From Paraburkholderia aromaticivorans (GTDB lineage: Bacteria; Pseudomonadota; Gammaproteobacteria; Burkholderiales; Burkholderiaceae), in NCBI RefSeq assembly GCF_012689525.1, contig NZ_CP051516.1, forward strand, positions 2,604,001 to 2,668,000: DNA of 64,000 nt. Direction: 5' to 3'. This document shows, piece after piece, positions 8,647-17,109 of this stretch. The notes beneath the pieces were generated by a model that did no database searches, had not been told where the DNA came from, and was given only the letters and a program-made list of their open reading frames with translations. The translations under genes were made by a program, and so were the position numbers. Positions within the stretch are counted from its first letter, which is position 1; each line of letters begins with the position of its first letter.

Positions 8647-11237
8647 GAACGCCGGCCTCCTGCCAGCAATGACAGGTCCGCGAGCGTGAAGAACACGCCC
8701 ACCGAACCCGACGCCGCGAGGTAGCGCGGCTCCCAATGCGGCTGGAACTTGCTCTTGAAAGCACGCAGTCCGCGGAAGTTATAGAAACGGCCGCCGAAGC
8801 GCCATACGATGCCGGCGAACCGGTGCCAGCGCGACGCCAGCGGCGTGGGCTGCATGCCGGAGAGCGGCGCGATGCCCAGACTGAGCGAGCGAAAACCCGC
8901 TTGCTTCAGATGCAGCGCCAACTGCGTGAACAGATATTCCATGGCATACGGCGACGCGCTTTCCACATGACGCATCACGCCAACCGTCGCCTCGGTATTC
9001 ATGTCGGTCGTCATGAAGGTGACGAACGCGGCCGGCTCGCCGTTCTGACGCACCAGCATCACCGATTGCGCGGCGAGGTATTCGTCCGTGAAGGCGGCCA
9101 CCGAGAAGCTCTTTTCGCGCGCATCGCGGCTATCGAGCCAGCCGTCGGAAATCTCGCGCAGCGTGTCGAGCGAAGCGGGCACGTTCGCCTGATCGATCAC
9201 TTCGACGGTGAAGCCGTCACGCTCGCCACGCTTGAGCGCATAGCGAAGATGCGCGCGATGCGAGCCCTTCAGGTCGAAATCGTCGAGCACGACGTGCGCT
9301 TCCTCGCCGAGCTTCATCAGGGTGAGACCGGCGTCGAGGTAAAGCGGCAATGCGTTGGCGCGCACCTGATAAAACGCCGCGCGCCCGCCGTGCGTGTGCG
9401 CGAGCGCGACGAACTTGCTGATCAGACCGGCCCACTCTTCGCGCGGACCCACCGGATCGTGCAAAGCGGCCCACGTACGGCCGTATTTCGCGTACATCAG
9501 GAAAGCCTTGCGCGACTCGGAGAACAGAAAGCTCTTGTCGCCCATCAGCGCGAGGCCGGCGTCGCTGCGTTCCTGTGCACGCACAATGCGCGCCGCGTCG
9601 TGCAGATCTTGCGGCGCCGGTTTGACGAAGCGCCCCGGCGCGGGACGCAGCAACTGCCAGAAAGAGAACGTCGCGGCGAACAGGCTCGCGGCCAGCGTCG
9701 CGCGCAACGCACGCGGCGCGCGTTCGTCGAAAGCGAACTGCCACCACAGGTCGCGCGTGTACGGCACGTCGCGGAAAGCAAACAGCATGACCCACGTGGC
9801 GAGCATCAGCACCATCGCAACCGACACCAGCCAGCCCGCCGTAAAGCGCTCCGCGAACAGCGACGAATGACGGTTGAAACGCTGGCGCGTGGACAGCAGC
9901 AACACGACCAGCATGCCGAGCACGCCGGCTTCCACGAACGCAAGACCTTTGGTCAGCGACAACGCAAGACTCAGCACCGCCAGCAGCAGCGTCATCCACC
10001 ACGCGGCATCCAGGCGCCGCAGCAAACCACGGGCGACGAACAGCAGCAGCACGCCGAGCACACTGCAGAGCATCTGCGAACTTTCGAGCACCCACAGCGG
10101 CAGCACGTTGCGCAGCATGTGAATGCGGTGCCAGAACGCGGGCGTCGCGCTGGAAATCACCAGCATGCCGCCGACCACGAACGTGACGAGACTCAGAAAC
10201 AGCGGCGCGAGCTTCGACGCCGCAGCGGCGTGCTGCAGCGGCAAACGGCTTTTCAGCGCGCGGCCTTCGAAACCGGCAAGCAGCGCGGCCGAGACGATCA
10301 ACGGGACACCGAAGTAAATCGCGCGGTACGCGAGCAAGGCGGCAACCATCTGATGCGTTTGCACGCTGCCGTTCAGCGTGAATACCATCGCCGCTTCGAA
10401 CACGCCGACGCCGCCGGGCGTGTGGCCGATCATGCCGAGCAGCATGGCCGCGGCGTAGACCGTGATGAAGGTCACGAAGCTCACGTCCGCATGCGGCAGC
10501 AGCGCCCACAACGCGAGGCCGGCGGCCACCACGTCGAGCACCGCGAGCGCCACTTGCGCGAGCAGGTCGCGGCGCGCGGGAATATCGAACGAAAGCCACT
10601 GCCAGCGCGTGCGCACCGGGCGCGTTTCGCCGCGGCATGCGGCGGCCGCCAACGCGAGTACGACGAGGAGCGCCATGCCGATCCAACGCAGCGTGATGGG
10701 TTCGAGATGCAGCATCGGCGCGAGCGTGCCGGCCACGCCGACCATGCCGAGCGCCGTCATCAGCACCAGTGCGAGCGCGAGCGACACGCTCGTGAACACC
10801 GTCATGCGGCCGATCTGCGCGGGCGTGACGCTCGCCACGCCGTAGACGCGCGCGCGCACGGCGCCGCCCGTCAGCGCGCCGAAGCCGGTGGCGTTGCCGA
10901 GCGCCGAGCCCGCCGTTGCGCCGATCCACAGCGCCACACGCGGCACGGCCGCGCCCAGATAGCGCAAACCGACGGCATCGCGGCCGACCAGCGCCACATA
11001 GCTGAGCGCGGTGGCGCCGAGCGCGGCGCTCCATTCGCCGGCCGTCAGTCGACGCAACTCGCGCATCACCGAGCGGTAGTCGACCGCTTGCGAGAGGTGT
11101 TGCAAGACGACCAGCAGCAGCACGCCAATCACGAGCGCTAGCACAGGCGAGAGAAGTCCTCTGTTGCCCAGCGCTTTCGATGCACGGTCGAACATCGCGC
11201 CTAGCCGGTCGAATTTATAGTTATATCGATGGAACAT
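8643..11237 (-). CDS. mprF: Bifunctional lysylphosphatidylglycerol synthase/flippase
   Basis: This large membrane protein (about 864 residues) transfers lysine from Lys-tRNA to phosphatidylglycerol and flips the product outward, lowering surface charge and raising resistance to cationic peptides and acid. The N-terminal ~520 residues are a series of hydrophobic helices including the conserved GHTPGGVGVFEAAMV flippase stretch. The C-terminal ~320 residues are the soluble GNAT-like synthase domain with GDKSFLFSESRKAFLMYAKYGRTW and SLGIAPLSGM. Start choice is uncertain: ATG 11237 (MFHRYNY) is used; ATG 11195 has a somewhat better ribosome site, and the frame is open to 11294. It is transcribed with acvB downstream (4-bp overlap). 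Confidence 0.93.
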   Translation of the reverse strand: MFHRYNYKFDRLGAMFDRASKALGNRGLLSPVLALVIGVLLLVVLQHLSQAVDYRSVMRELRRLTAGEWSAALGATALSYVALVGRDAVGLRYLGAAVPRVALWIGATAGSALGNATGFGALTGGAVRARVYGVASVTPAQIGRMTVFTSVSLALALVLMTALGMVGVAGTLAPMLHLEPITLRWIGMALLVVLALAAAACRGETRPVRTRWQWLSFDIPARRDLLAQVALAVLDVVAAGLALWALLPHADVSFVTFITVYAAAMLLGMIGHTPGGVGVFEAAMVFTLNGSVQTHQMVAALLAYRAIYFGVPLIVSAALLAGFEGRALKSRLPLQHAAAASKLAPLFLSLVTFVVGGMLVISSATPAFWHRIHMLRNVLPLWVLESSQMLCSVLGVLLLFVARGLLRRLDAAWWMTLLLAVLSLALSLTKGLAFVEAGVLGMLVVLLLSTRQRFNRHSSLFAERFTAGWLVSVAMVLMLATWVMLFAFRDVPYTRDLWWQFAFDERAPRALRATLAASLFAATFSFWQLLRPAPGRFVKPAPQDLHDAARIVRAQERSDAGLALMGDKSFLFSESRKAFLMYAKYGRTWAALHDPVGPREEWAGLISKFVALAHTHGGRAAFYQVRANALPLYLDAGLTLMKLGEEAHVVLDDFDLKGSHRAHLRYALKRGERDGFTVEVIDQANVPASLDTLREISDGWLDSRDAREKSFSVAAFTDEYLAAQSVMLVRQNGEPAAFVTFMTTDMNTEATVGVMRHVESASPYAMEYLFTQLALHLKQAGFRSLSLGIAPLSGMQPTPLASRWHRFAGIVWRFGGRFYNFRGLRAFKSKFQPHWEPRYLAASGSVGVFFTLADLSLLAGGRRS

Positions 11238-11689
11238 GGTCAATGCTGGGCCTTGCGTGGAACTGTTGCGACGACGGATCGTCTGCCGCGGCATCGCTGG
11301 TTATTGGCGATTACAAATGGATAACGGCACAGGGGTAAAAAGGTTGACAGCGTCAGACGTATTGCGGGGGTTTAACCTGAGCCGGCCATTGGATCTGAAA
11401 GCGCTGCGCGGCGCGCCGCAGCGATGTGCGTGAGTAAAACGGTCGATATTGCCGATCGTGTGGCGATAAGGCGCGCCCGGTAGCCGACAGGGGGCTGAAG
11501 TTTAAACGCTATTTGCGCGCTGCGAATGAAGATTCGACGTTACGTCGGGTGGGTGCGCATGCCGTATCGCTCGAAAGCGTTGAATCGCAGCATCAAGATT
11601 TTCTCTTCGCGTGCCGTAATCGAGAGCAATAGCTCAGTGAAACGCGGCGCACTTGCCGGGTGAAATTCGGTACTCGAAGGAGAATGAAG
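11238..11689. other. Intergenic region between mprF and a small membrane protein gene
   Basis: About 450 bp containing the divergent upstream regions of mprF (minus) and the 46-residue protein (plus). A TTGACA hexamer at 11344-11349 has no good -10 partner at the usual distance. No coding frame with recognisable features was found. Confidence 0.45.
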
Positions 11690-11830
11690 ATGGCGGAACA
11701 GGATTGGATGATGGCAGGCGTGTATCTGGTCGGCTTGGTGTCGATGGCGCTATTGATGAGCGCACTGGCCACGCGAGCGACCATGGAGCGCAAGGCCGTA
11801 GTGAGGGTGCCGAGCCACGCCCGCGACTAA
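11690..11830 (+). CDS. Small single-span membrane protein (46 residues)
   Basis: AAGGAG at 11677-11682 is seven bases upstream of ATG 11690, an ideal ribosome site; the ATG at 11684 is too close to it. The product has a charged start (MAEQDW), a hydrophobic stretch of about 20 residues (MMAGVYLVGLVSMALLMSAL) and a basic tail (TRATMERKAVVRVPSHARD), the pattern of a bitopic inner-membrane miniprotein with a cytoplasmic C terminus. No family was recognised. It stands alone between divergently oriented neighbours. The coding claim rests on the ribosome site plus the transmembrane pattern. Confidence 0.6.
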   Translation: MAEQDWMMAGVYLVGLVSMALLMSALATRATMERKAVVRVPSHARD

Positions 11831-12127
11831 CTCAAACCACGATGTGCGGGCCGCTGCCGGACGAGATCGGAACACGAGCGGCATCACGAAAGACGCTCAC
11901 ACGGGGCGAATTGCGCGCGTGCCGCCGCTGCAACGACATTCGAATGGTGGAGGAACCGGATCGCGCGGCGCTCGCTGCGCATGCCGGCGGGCCGCGGTGA
12001 CATTGCGGCCTGGCGGGCATGAGTGACGCAGAAATAATGCTAAGCCGTGGCGCCGTGCGCATGACAGATGCGGCGCCTGTCTGCGCCCTGCTCTGTCGGT
12101 CAGCGCGTGTGGCGCGCGGCTGTTGTC

Positions 12128-12280
12128 TTACTCCGGACGGCGATGCGCTTCGGCGATCACGGCGCAGTTTTGCAGGTGCAGGTTCAGTGCGTGCAGGGCC
12201 AAGGCGCGTAGCTTGCCGAAGAAAGTGTTGTTGGCGGCGACGGTAGCGCGGACGGCGGAAGCGTTGGAAGCGGTGTTCAT
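12128..12280 (-). CDS. Small conserved-looking hypothetical protein (50 residues)
   Basis: ATG 12280 follows AGGAG at eight-base spacing. The product is alanine- and asparagine-rich at the start (MNTASNASAVRATVAANN) and then has a helical segment rich in Leu and His (FFGKLRALALHALNLHLQNCAV) ending EAHRRPE. No membrane span or signal peptide is obvious. I recognise the general style of a short Burkholderia-type hypothetical protein but cannot name a family. The ~300 bp between this gene and the small membrane protein gene at 11690-11830 show nothing else. Confidence 0.6.
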   Translation of the reverse strand: MNTASNASAVRATVAANNTFFGKLRALALHALNLHLQNCAVIAEAHRRPE

Positions 12281-12508
12281 GGCAGACTCCTGTATAGGGT
12301 TTATACCTAGGCAATAACCCGATTATAGCCATCTTCTGCCGCACTGCAACAAATATCAATAAAGACCGAAGGCTGTTGCACGCCGGTCACACGCGCAATC
12401 GATTCACCGCTAAAAAGGGTGGCATCGGCCCGTGCGGTGTTAACAATCCGCACCGTACAGGTGCAATAATGGCCCCTTTGCCCGCGATTGTTCGCCGCAG
12501 CCGCCTTC

Positions 12509-13906
12509 ATGACCGCCGTCCAGAAAGCCCTGATTGCGCCCCTCATCGTCGCGTGCGCGATGTTCATGGAAAGCGTCGATGCGAACGTGATCGTTACCGC
12601 GCTACCCGCCATGGCGCGCGACTTCGGGCGCGATCCGGTCACGCTGAAAATCGCGGTGACGAGCTATGTGCTGGGACTCGGCGTGTTCATCCCCGTGTGC
12701 GGCTGGCTCGCCGACCGGTTCGGCGCACGCACGATTTTCCGCACGGCGATCGGCATCTTCGTGACGGGCTCGCTGCTGTGCGCCGCGTCGAATTCTCTCG
12801 CCACCTTCACGCTCGCGCGTTTCGTGCAAGGCGTAGGCGGCGCGATGATGGTGCCGGTCGGGCGGATCATCATCTTCCGCGTGGTGCACAAGTCCGATTT
12901 CATCCGCGCGATGAACTATCTGAGCGTCCCCGCGATGCTCGGCCCCGCCGCGGGGCCGCTGCTCGGCGGCTTCATCACCACGTACCTGCACTGGCGTCTG
13001 ATTTTCTTCATCAACGTGCCGATCGGCATTCTCGGCATCTATCTGACCAACAGGCACATCGCCAACACGCGCGAACCGGATCCGGGTCCGCTCGACTGGA
13101 TCGGTTTTTTTCTGTCGGCGGCGGGTGCGGTGCTGCTTCTGCTCGGGCTGTCGCTGGTCGGCGGCGAACTGATATCGAATCGCGACGCGTTCGGCATGTG
13201 CGCGTGCGGCGCCGTTCTGCTCGCGGCCTATGTCGCCTACGCGCAGCGCGTCCCGCTTCCGCTCCTCGACCTGCGCTTTTTCAAGGTGCCGACATTCCAG
13301 GCGAGCGTGCTCGGCGGCTCATTGTTCCGGATCGGCCTCGGCGCGTTGCCGTTCCTGTTGCCGCTGATGCTGCAGGAAGGCCACGGCATGAGCGCGTTCG
13401 AATCCGGCCTGATCACGTGCGCGTCCGCGTTCGGCGGCATGTTCATGCGCACGGTCGCCTCGAGCGTGCTGCACCGCTTCGGTTTCCGTTCGGTGCTGGT
13501 GGTCAACGCCGCGTTGTCGGGGCTCTCGATCGCGGCCTGCGGACTGTTTTTCCCCGGCACGCCGACCTGGATCATCTGGGTCGTCGTGTTGCTCGGCGGC
13601 TTCTTCCCGGCGCTGCAATTCACGAGTCTGAACTCGCTCACCTACGCGGAAATTGCCACGCGCGACGTCGGCCGCGCCACAAGCCTCGGCAGCGTCGTGC
13701 AACAGATGTCGCTCGGCCTCGGCGTGACGATCGGCGGTATCGTGCTGCAGATCTCGCGCGTGCTGCATGGGCATCCGGGCATCACATGGTCGGATTTCTG
13801 GCCGGCGTTTCTGGTGGTCGGGCTGTGCTCGTTCGCGTCGATTCCGGTCACGCTGCGCATGCCGCGCGGCGCCGGCGAGGAAATCTCGCGCGGCGGGCGG
13901 GGCTGA
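12509..13906 (+). CDS. DHA2-family MFS drug/proton antiporter-type transporter
   Basis: The ~465-residue protein has about 14 hydrophobic segments. MFS motif A appears as GWLADRFGARTIFRTA near residue 65, and the DHA2-type opening MESVDANVIVTALPAMARDFG parallels the D-x-TIVNVALP signature of EmrB/QacA proteins. Motif C-like GPAAGPLLGG lies near residue 150. ATG 12509 is preferred over the upstream TTG at 12488. Substrate unknown; the family exports drugs and organic compounds. It converges with the DUF421 gene, the stops being 10 bp apart, and no adapter (EmrA-like) gene is adjacent. Confidence 0.9.
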   Translation: MTAVQKALIAPLIVACAMFMESVDANVIVTALPAMARDFGRDPVTLKIAVTSYVLGLGVFIPVCGWLADRFGARTIFRTAIGIFVTGSLLCAASNSLATFTLARFVQGVGGAMMVPVGRIIIFRVVHKSDFIRAMNYLSVPAMLGPAAGPLLGGFITTYLHWRLIFFINVPIGILGIYLTNRHIANTREPDPGPLDWIGFFLSAAGAVLLLLGLSLVGGELISNRDAFGMCACGAVLLAAYVAYAQRVPLPLLDLRFFKVPTFQASVLGGSLFRIGLGALPFLLPLMLQEGHGMSAFESGLITCASAFGGMFMRTVASSVLHRFGFRSVLVVNAALSGLSIAACGLFFPGTPTWIIWVVVLLGGFFPALQFTSLNSLTYAEIATRDVGRATSLGSVVQQMSLGLGVTIGGIVLQISRVLHGHPGITWSDFWPAFLVVGLCSFASIPVTLRMPRGAGEEISRGGRG

Positions 13907-13916
13907 ACAGATCGCT

Positions 13917-14411
13917 TCACGCCTTCTTGCGGATCACGCTCACTTCGCCGTTGCGCTCGAGAATCGCCGCGGCCACGTTTTCCATCGAACGTGAGCCGGT
14001 CTTCTGGCGCACGCTTTCCTGAACGTCGGTTCGGCTGATCAGCGCGGCGTCCATCTCGCGCGCGTTGAACGCGCCGTTGCTGAACACCTCGCGTTCGACG
14101 CCGCCCACCAGCCGCTCCAGCGCGCGCGAGCGCATGCATGCCCACGCCAGCAGCCGATGACACCCGACAATCATGAATGACGCCACGACCGTGGCGATAA
14201 ACGGCGACGCGCCGACGATGGTCCGGCTCAGCGTCGCGCCGAGCAGAATCACCACTACCGAATCGAACGGCGAGCGTTGTCCGAACGAGCGCCGGCCCGA
14301 GATCCGGATCAGCACCAGCGCGATCAGAAACACGACGATCGCGCGCATGGCCATCTGCAGCGGGTCGAGCGTCCTGCCCTGACCGAATAGCAGCAAGATC
14401 GCTTCCATCAT
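13917..14411 (-). CDS. DUF421 (YetF-like) membrane protein
   Basis: The 164-residue protein starts with an N-terminal membrane block (AIVVFLIALVLIRISGRRSFGQRSPFD, then VVVILLGATLSRTIVG and further hydrophobic sequence). A short cytoplasmic C-terminal domain ends in NGEVSVIRKKA. The IRISGRRS-x-GQ-x-SPFD motif is diagnostic for the DUF421/YetF family. The biochemical role of the family is unknown. It lies 42 bp downstream of the glycosyltransferase gene on the same strand, so it may be the last member of that operon. Confidence 0.85.
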   Translation of the reverse strand: MMEAILLLFGQGRTLDPLQMAMRAIVVFLIALVLIRISGRRSFGQRSPFDSVVVILLGATLSRTIVGASPFIATVVASFMIVGCHRLLAWACMRSRALERLVGGVEREVFSNGAFNAREMDAALISRTDVQESVRQKTGSRSMENVAAAILERNGEVSVIRKKA

Positions 14412-14453
14412 GTCGCCCTCCTTGCACAGCGAGCGGCGCCCCGGCGCCCCTTC

Positions 14454-15110
14454 TTATCCGGCGGCCGCCCACGCCGCAAGCGTATCGCCGAAGCCGCCAC
14501 GAGCGCGAGCCGCCGCGCGCGCGCTCGTAATCACACGTGGCGCCGCGCTCCACGCGATGCGCGCGCCGATCGCGATCAGCCGGTCGACTAGCGCGACATC
14601 CTCGCTGCACTTGAGCGGCGGAAAACCGCCCGCGCGCCGGTACGCGTCGGCCGACACGCCGAGATTCGCACCGTGAATGTGACGATGACCGTCGGCATCC
14701 ACGTAAGTCTTGCGGAAGTATTCGCGCACGCTGTGCGGGTGCGCGGTCCAGTCGTCGACGGCAATCGAGCCGCACACCGCGTCCGCCTCCAGCGAAAGCT
14801 GCGCGACCAGCCAGCCCGACGAGACGCGGCTGTCGGCATCGGTGAACGCGAGCCAGCGCGCGCCGTCCGCCAGCAGGAAGTCCGCACCGGTTGCGCGCGC
14901 GATGCCGACATTGCGCGCCTTCAGCGTCAGCGTCTCCACACCGTAAGCACGCGCGATCGCGCCGGTGAAGTCGTCGCATGCATCGAGCACGACCACGATG
15001 CGCACCGTTTCGCCCGCCAGATCCTCATGGCGCGAGGCTGCGATCAAGGCCGCGAGACAAGGCGCCAGCAACGCCTCTTCGTTATGCGCCGGAACGATCA
15101 CGCCGATCAT
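14454..15110 (-). CDS. Family 2 glycosyltransferase (small, GT-A fold)
   Basis: The 218-residue protein begins MIGVIVPAHNEEALLAPCL, the nucleotide-binding start of GT2 enzymes. It has VVLDACDD around residue 45, the metal-binding FTDADSRV near residue 89, and HGANLGVSADAYRRAGGFPPLKCSEDVALVDRL in the acceptor region. No membrane segment is evident. ATG 15110 overlaps the stop of the methyltransferase by four bases (ATGA), so translation is coupled. It belongs to a tight operon with the methyltransferase and an acyl-CoA dehydrogenase-like gene; the product is unknown. Confidence 0.88.
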   Translation of the reverse strand: MIGVIVPAHNEEALLAPCLAALIAASRHEDLAGETVRIVVVLDACDDFTGAIARAYGVETLTLKARNVGIARATGADFLLADGARWLAFTDADSRVSSGWLVAQLSLEADAVCGSIAVDDWTAHPHSVREYFRKTYVDADGHRHIHGANLGVSADAYRRAGGFPPLKCSEDVALVDRLIAIGARIAWSAAPRVITSARAAARARGGFGDTLAAWAAAG

Positions 15111-15712
15111 AGGAGCCCCTCGCGTTGCGCGACCGACCGAGCGTCGCGCGACCAGACGTCGATCAGCAGATCGGCTTCATCGTGATGCGCGAGACGCGTG
15201 AGGCCGCAGCGCGCATCGAACAGCGCATGCGCCGCATCAGCGGTTTCGAGCGCTTCGGCGAAGGGCCGGCGCCAATGACAGGCGAGCAGCGTGCCGTCCG
15301 TGGTGAGCGAGGCCGCGATCCGCGAAGCCAGCGTTTCGAGCTCCGCCGCATCGAGGTAATACGCGAATTCGCTGATCACGATCAGATCGAACGGTCCGGC
15401 CTCCGTCGGCCACTCACGCGGCACCGTGCGCTGTTCGACGCGGACGTGCGGCGCGTCGGCGACGCGCTCGCGTGCCAGTTGCACCGCGCGCTCGTGCAGA
15501 TCCGCGGCGAGCAGCGTATCGCAGCGCTTCGCCAGCTCGACGGTCAGTTCGCCGTTCGCGCAGCCGGGTTCAAACGCGCTCCGGTAGCGCGGACGCGGCA
15601 ACAACGCGAGCGTCAACGAACGCTTGCGGCTCTCGTACCAGCCTTCGCGCAACTTCCACGGATCGTCGCTGTGTCGATAGAGTTCATCGAAATAGGTAGC
15701 CGGCGAGCTCAT
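15107..15712 (-). CDS. Class I SAM-dependent methyltransferase (NodS-like)
   Basis: The 201-residue protein has the motif I region SAFEPGCANGELTVELAKRC about residues 45-64, LLAADLHERAVQLAR (motif II acidic residue), and FDLIVISEFAYYLDAAELE (post-II). The opening YFDELYRHSDDPW and LIVISEFAYYL resemble NodS and related small methyltransferases. It ends in a 4-bp overlap with the glycosyltransferase gene and starts 24 bp after the acyl-CoA dehydrogenase-like gene. Substrate unknown; the neighbours suggest a small modified glycoconjugate or amine. Confidence 0.88.
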   Translation of the reverse strand: MSSPATYFDELYRHSDDPWKLREGWYESRKRSLTLALLPRPRYRSAFEPGCANGELTVELAKRCDTLLAADLHERAVQLARERVADAPHVRVEQRTVPREWPTEAGPFDLIVISEFAYYLDAAELETLASRIAASLTTDGTLLACHWRRPFAEALETADAAHALFDARCGLTRLAHHDEADLLIDVWSRDARSVAQREGLL

Positions 15713-15736
15713 GTCAGCGGCCCTCCGTGCATCGTG

Positions 15737-16915
15737 TCAGAGCATCCACGGGGCACCTCCGGCATCAGGACCATCGCGACCGTCGGCGGGTCCCGCCGCG
15801 GCGATCAGTTCGCCGAGCGCGGCGAGATCGCGCTCCGCGTGGCTCTGCCGCAGGAACACCGGCAGATCCGCCAGCGCACGCGCGAAGCGCGCGTTGCGGC
15901 ACAACGGGCCGGCGCCAAGCGTACGCGTCGCGTGATTCATCACGGCAGTCGAGGCTTCTTCCACCACGAGGCGCGCGCGCATGGTCTCGCGTTGCGAGTC
16001 GGCTAGCGGATAGGCGTCGATGTGCGCGGCGGTCTCGCGTAATACCGCGGCCGCGCCGGCCAATGCCACCTCGACCGCGCCGAGATGGGCGAGCCGATGC
16101 GGATCCGCGCGCTGCGTGCACGCGTCGCGCAGCATCCGGCCGATCTGCGCGGCGGCCCCATACCAGCACGCGGCGATACCGGCGCCGCCATGCCAGAAGC
16201 CTGGACGCCGTACATAGGAATGCGCGCCGCCCACGAGCGTCGCCGATGCCTGATCGAAGGTCACGTCAGCGCTTGCTGTGGCTTGCATGCCGACGGCTTG
16301 CCACTTCGACGTGTCGATCGAGATGGACGGCTGATCCATCGCGACGGCCGCCAGTACCGGCTCATCGTCCAACCATGCGGTAACGAGCGCATGCGTAACG
16401 ACACGCGCGCCCGAGCACCAGGCTTTCGTGCCGGTAAGACGAAGGTCCTCGCCATCGCTTCGGATTCCTACCTTGATCGCCTGCACACGGGCGTCGGGCG
16501 GCTCGGCGGCCCAGACACCCCAGCGGCTTCCCACAGGCGGCGTGGGGCCCTGCAGTTCGGCAAGAATCGCAAGCGCATCCGTGTGCCCTTCGAATAGCTT
16601 GACGAGCCCGAGATCGCACGCGGCCACCGCCGCGAGGGTGCGCCAGCGTACGAGCGTCTCGCCGTGTCCCGGCAAGGGCACGTTGGGCGCACGGTCATCG
16701 CCGCGTTCGACCAGCGCGCGCAACACGTCGCCGAGCGCGACGGGGTCGTTGGGATCGAAACGCGTGTCACGCAGAAAATTTTCAAGCGACGCGACAGGTT
16801 CCGCGCCCTTCCCCGCCCCGCCCGAAGCTACATGGGAATCGCGAGACGCGGTCATGCCGGAGCTTTGCGGCGGCCGCGCATCGACGCTGGCCGCACGATC
16901 ACGCGTATTGAGCAT
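15737..16915 (-). CDS. Acyl-CoA dehydrogenase-family protein
   Basis: The ~392-residue flavin-dependent dehydrogenase-like protein has LRLTGTKAWCSGARVVTHALVTA (the beta-domain motif of the family) near residue 160. The C-terminal helical domain ends LCRNARFARALADLPVFLRQSHAERDLAALG. ATG 16915 follows GGGAGG at good spacing. The first ~45 residues are low-complexity and poorly conserved. No CoA-ligase or beta-oxidation partner is nearby; instead it heads an operon with a SAM methyltransferase and a GT2 enzyme. The substrate may be carried on a protein or other thioester; this is inference. Confidence 0.85.
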   Translation of the reverse strand: MLNTRDRAASVDARPPQSSGMTASRDSHVASGGAGKGAEPVASLENFLRDTRFDPNDPVALGDVLRALVERGDDRAPNVPLPGHGETLVRWRTLAAVAACDLGLVKLFEGHTDALAILAELQGPTPPVGSRWGVWAAEPPDARVQAIKVGIRSDGEDLRLTGTKAWCSGARVVTHALVTAWLDDEPVLAAVAMDQPSISIDTSKWQAVGMQATASADVTFDQASATLVGGAHSYVRRPGFWHGGAGIAACWYGAAAQIGRMLRDACTQRADPHRLAHLGAVEVALAGAAAVLRETAAHIDAYPLADSQRETMRARLVVEEASTAVMNHATRTLGAGPLCRNARFARALADLPVFLRQSHAERDLAALGELIAAAGPADGRDGPDAGGAPWML

Positions 16916-17109
16916 CGTGCCTCCCTGAAGCTGTTCTGCTGCCGGCAGACTCTCAAGGGGGCCGCCGCGCACAAAAGACGCTCAGCAAGCGGCGTGCCTC
17001 AGGCGCCGAACGCCGGGACTCGCAACACTTTCTTCAGGAATCAGGAATTGCGATGCACGCAAGCCATCACACCGCTCTGGTATGAAGGAAGCGTGCGTTG
17101 TGCGAACGG

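Noticed and set aside
8736..11141. An 801-codon open frame on the plus strand opposite mprF, and similar long frames opposite ilvA (5222-6862) and pobA (3706-5157)
   Set aside because: These are antisense shadows produced by GC-rich codon use; translations are Arg/His/Gln-rich with no recognisable domain, while the opposite strand has clear family motifs.
14454..15712. Reading the GT2-methyltransferase pair as a nodulation (nod) cluster
   Set aside because: The methyltransferase is NodS-like, but no nodA, nodB or nodC and no nod box were seen.
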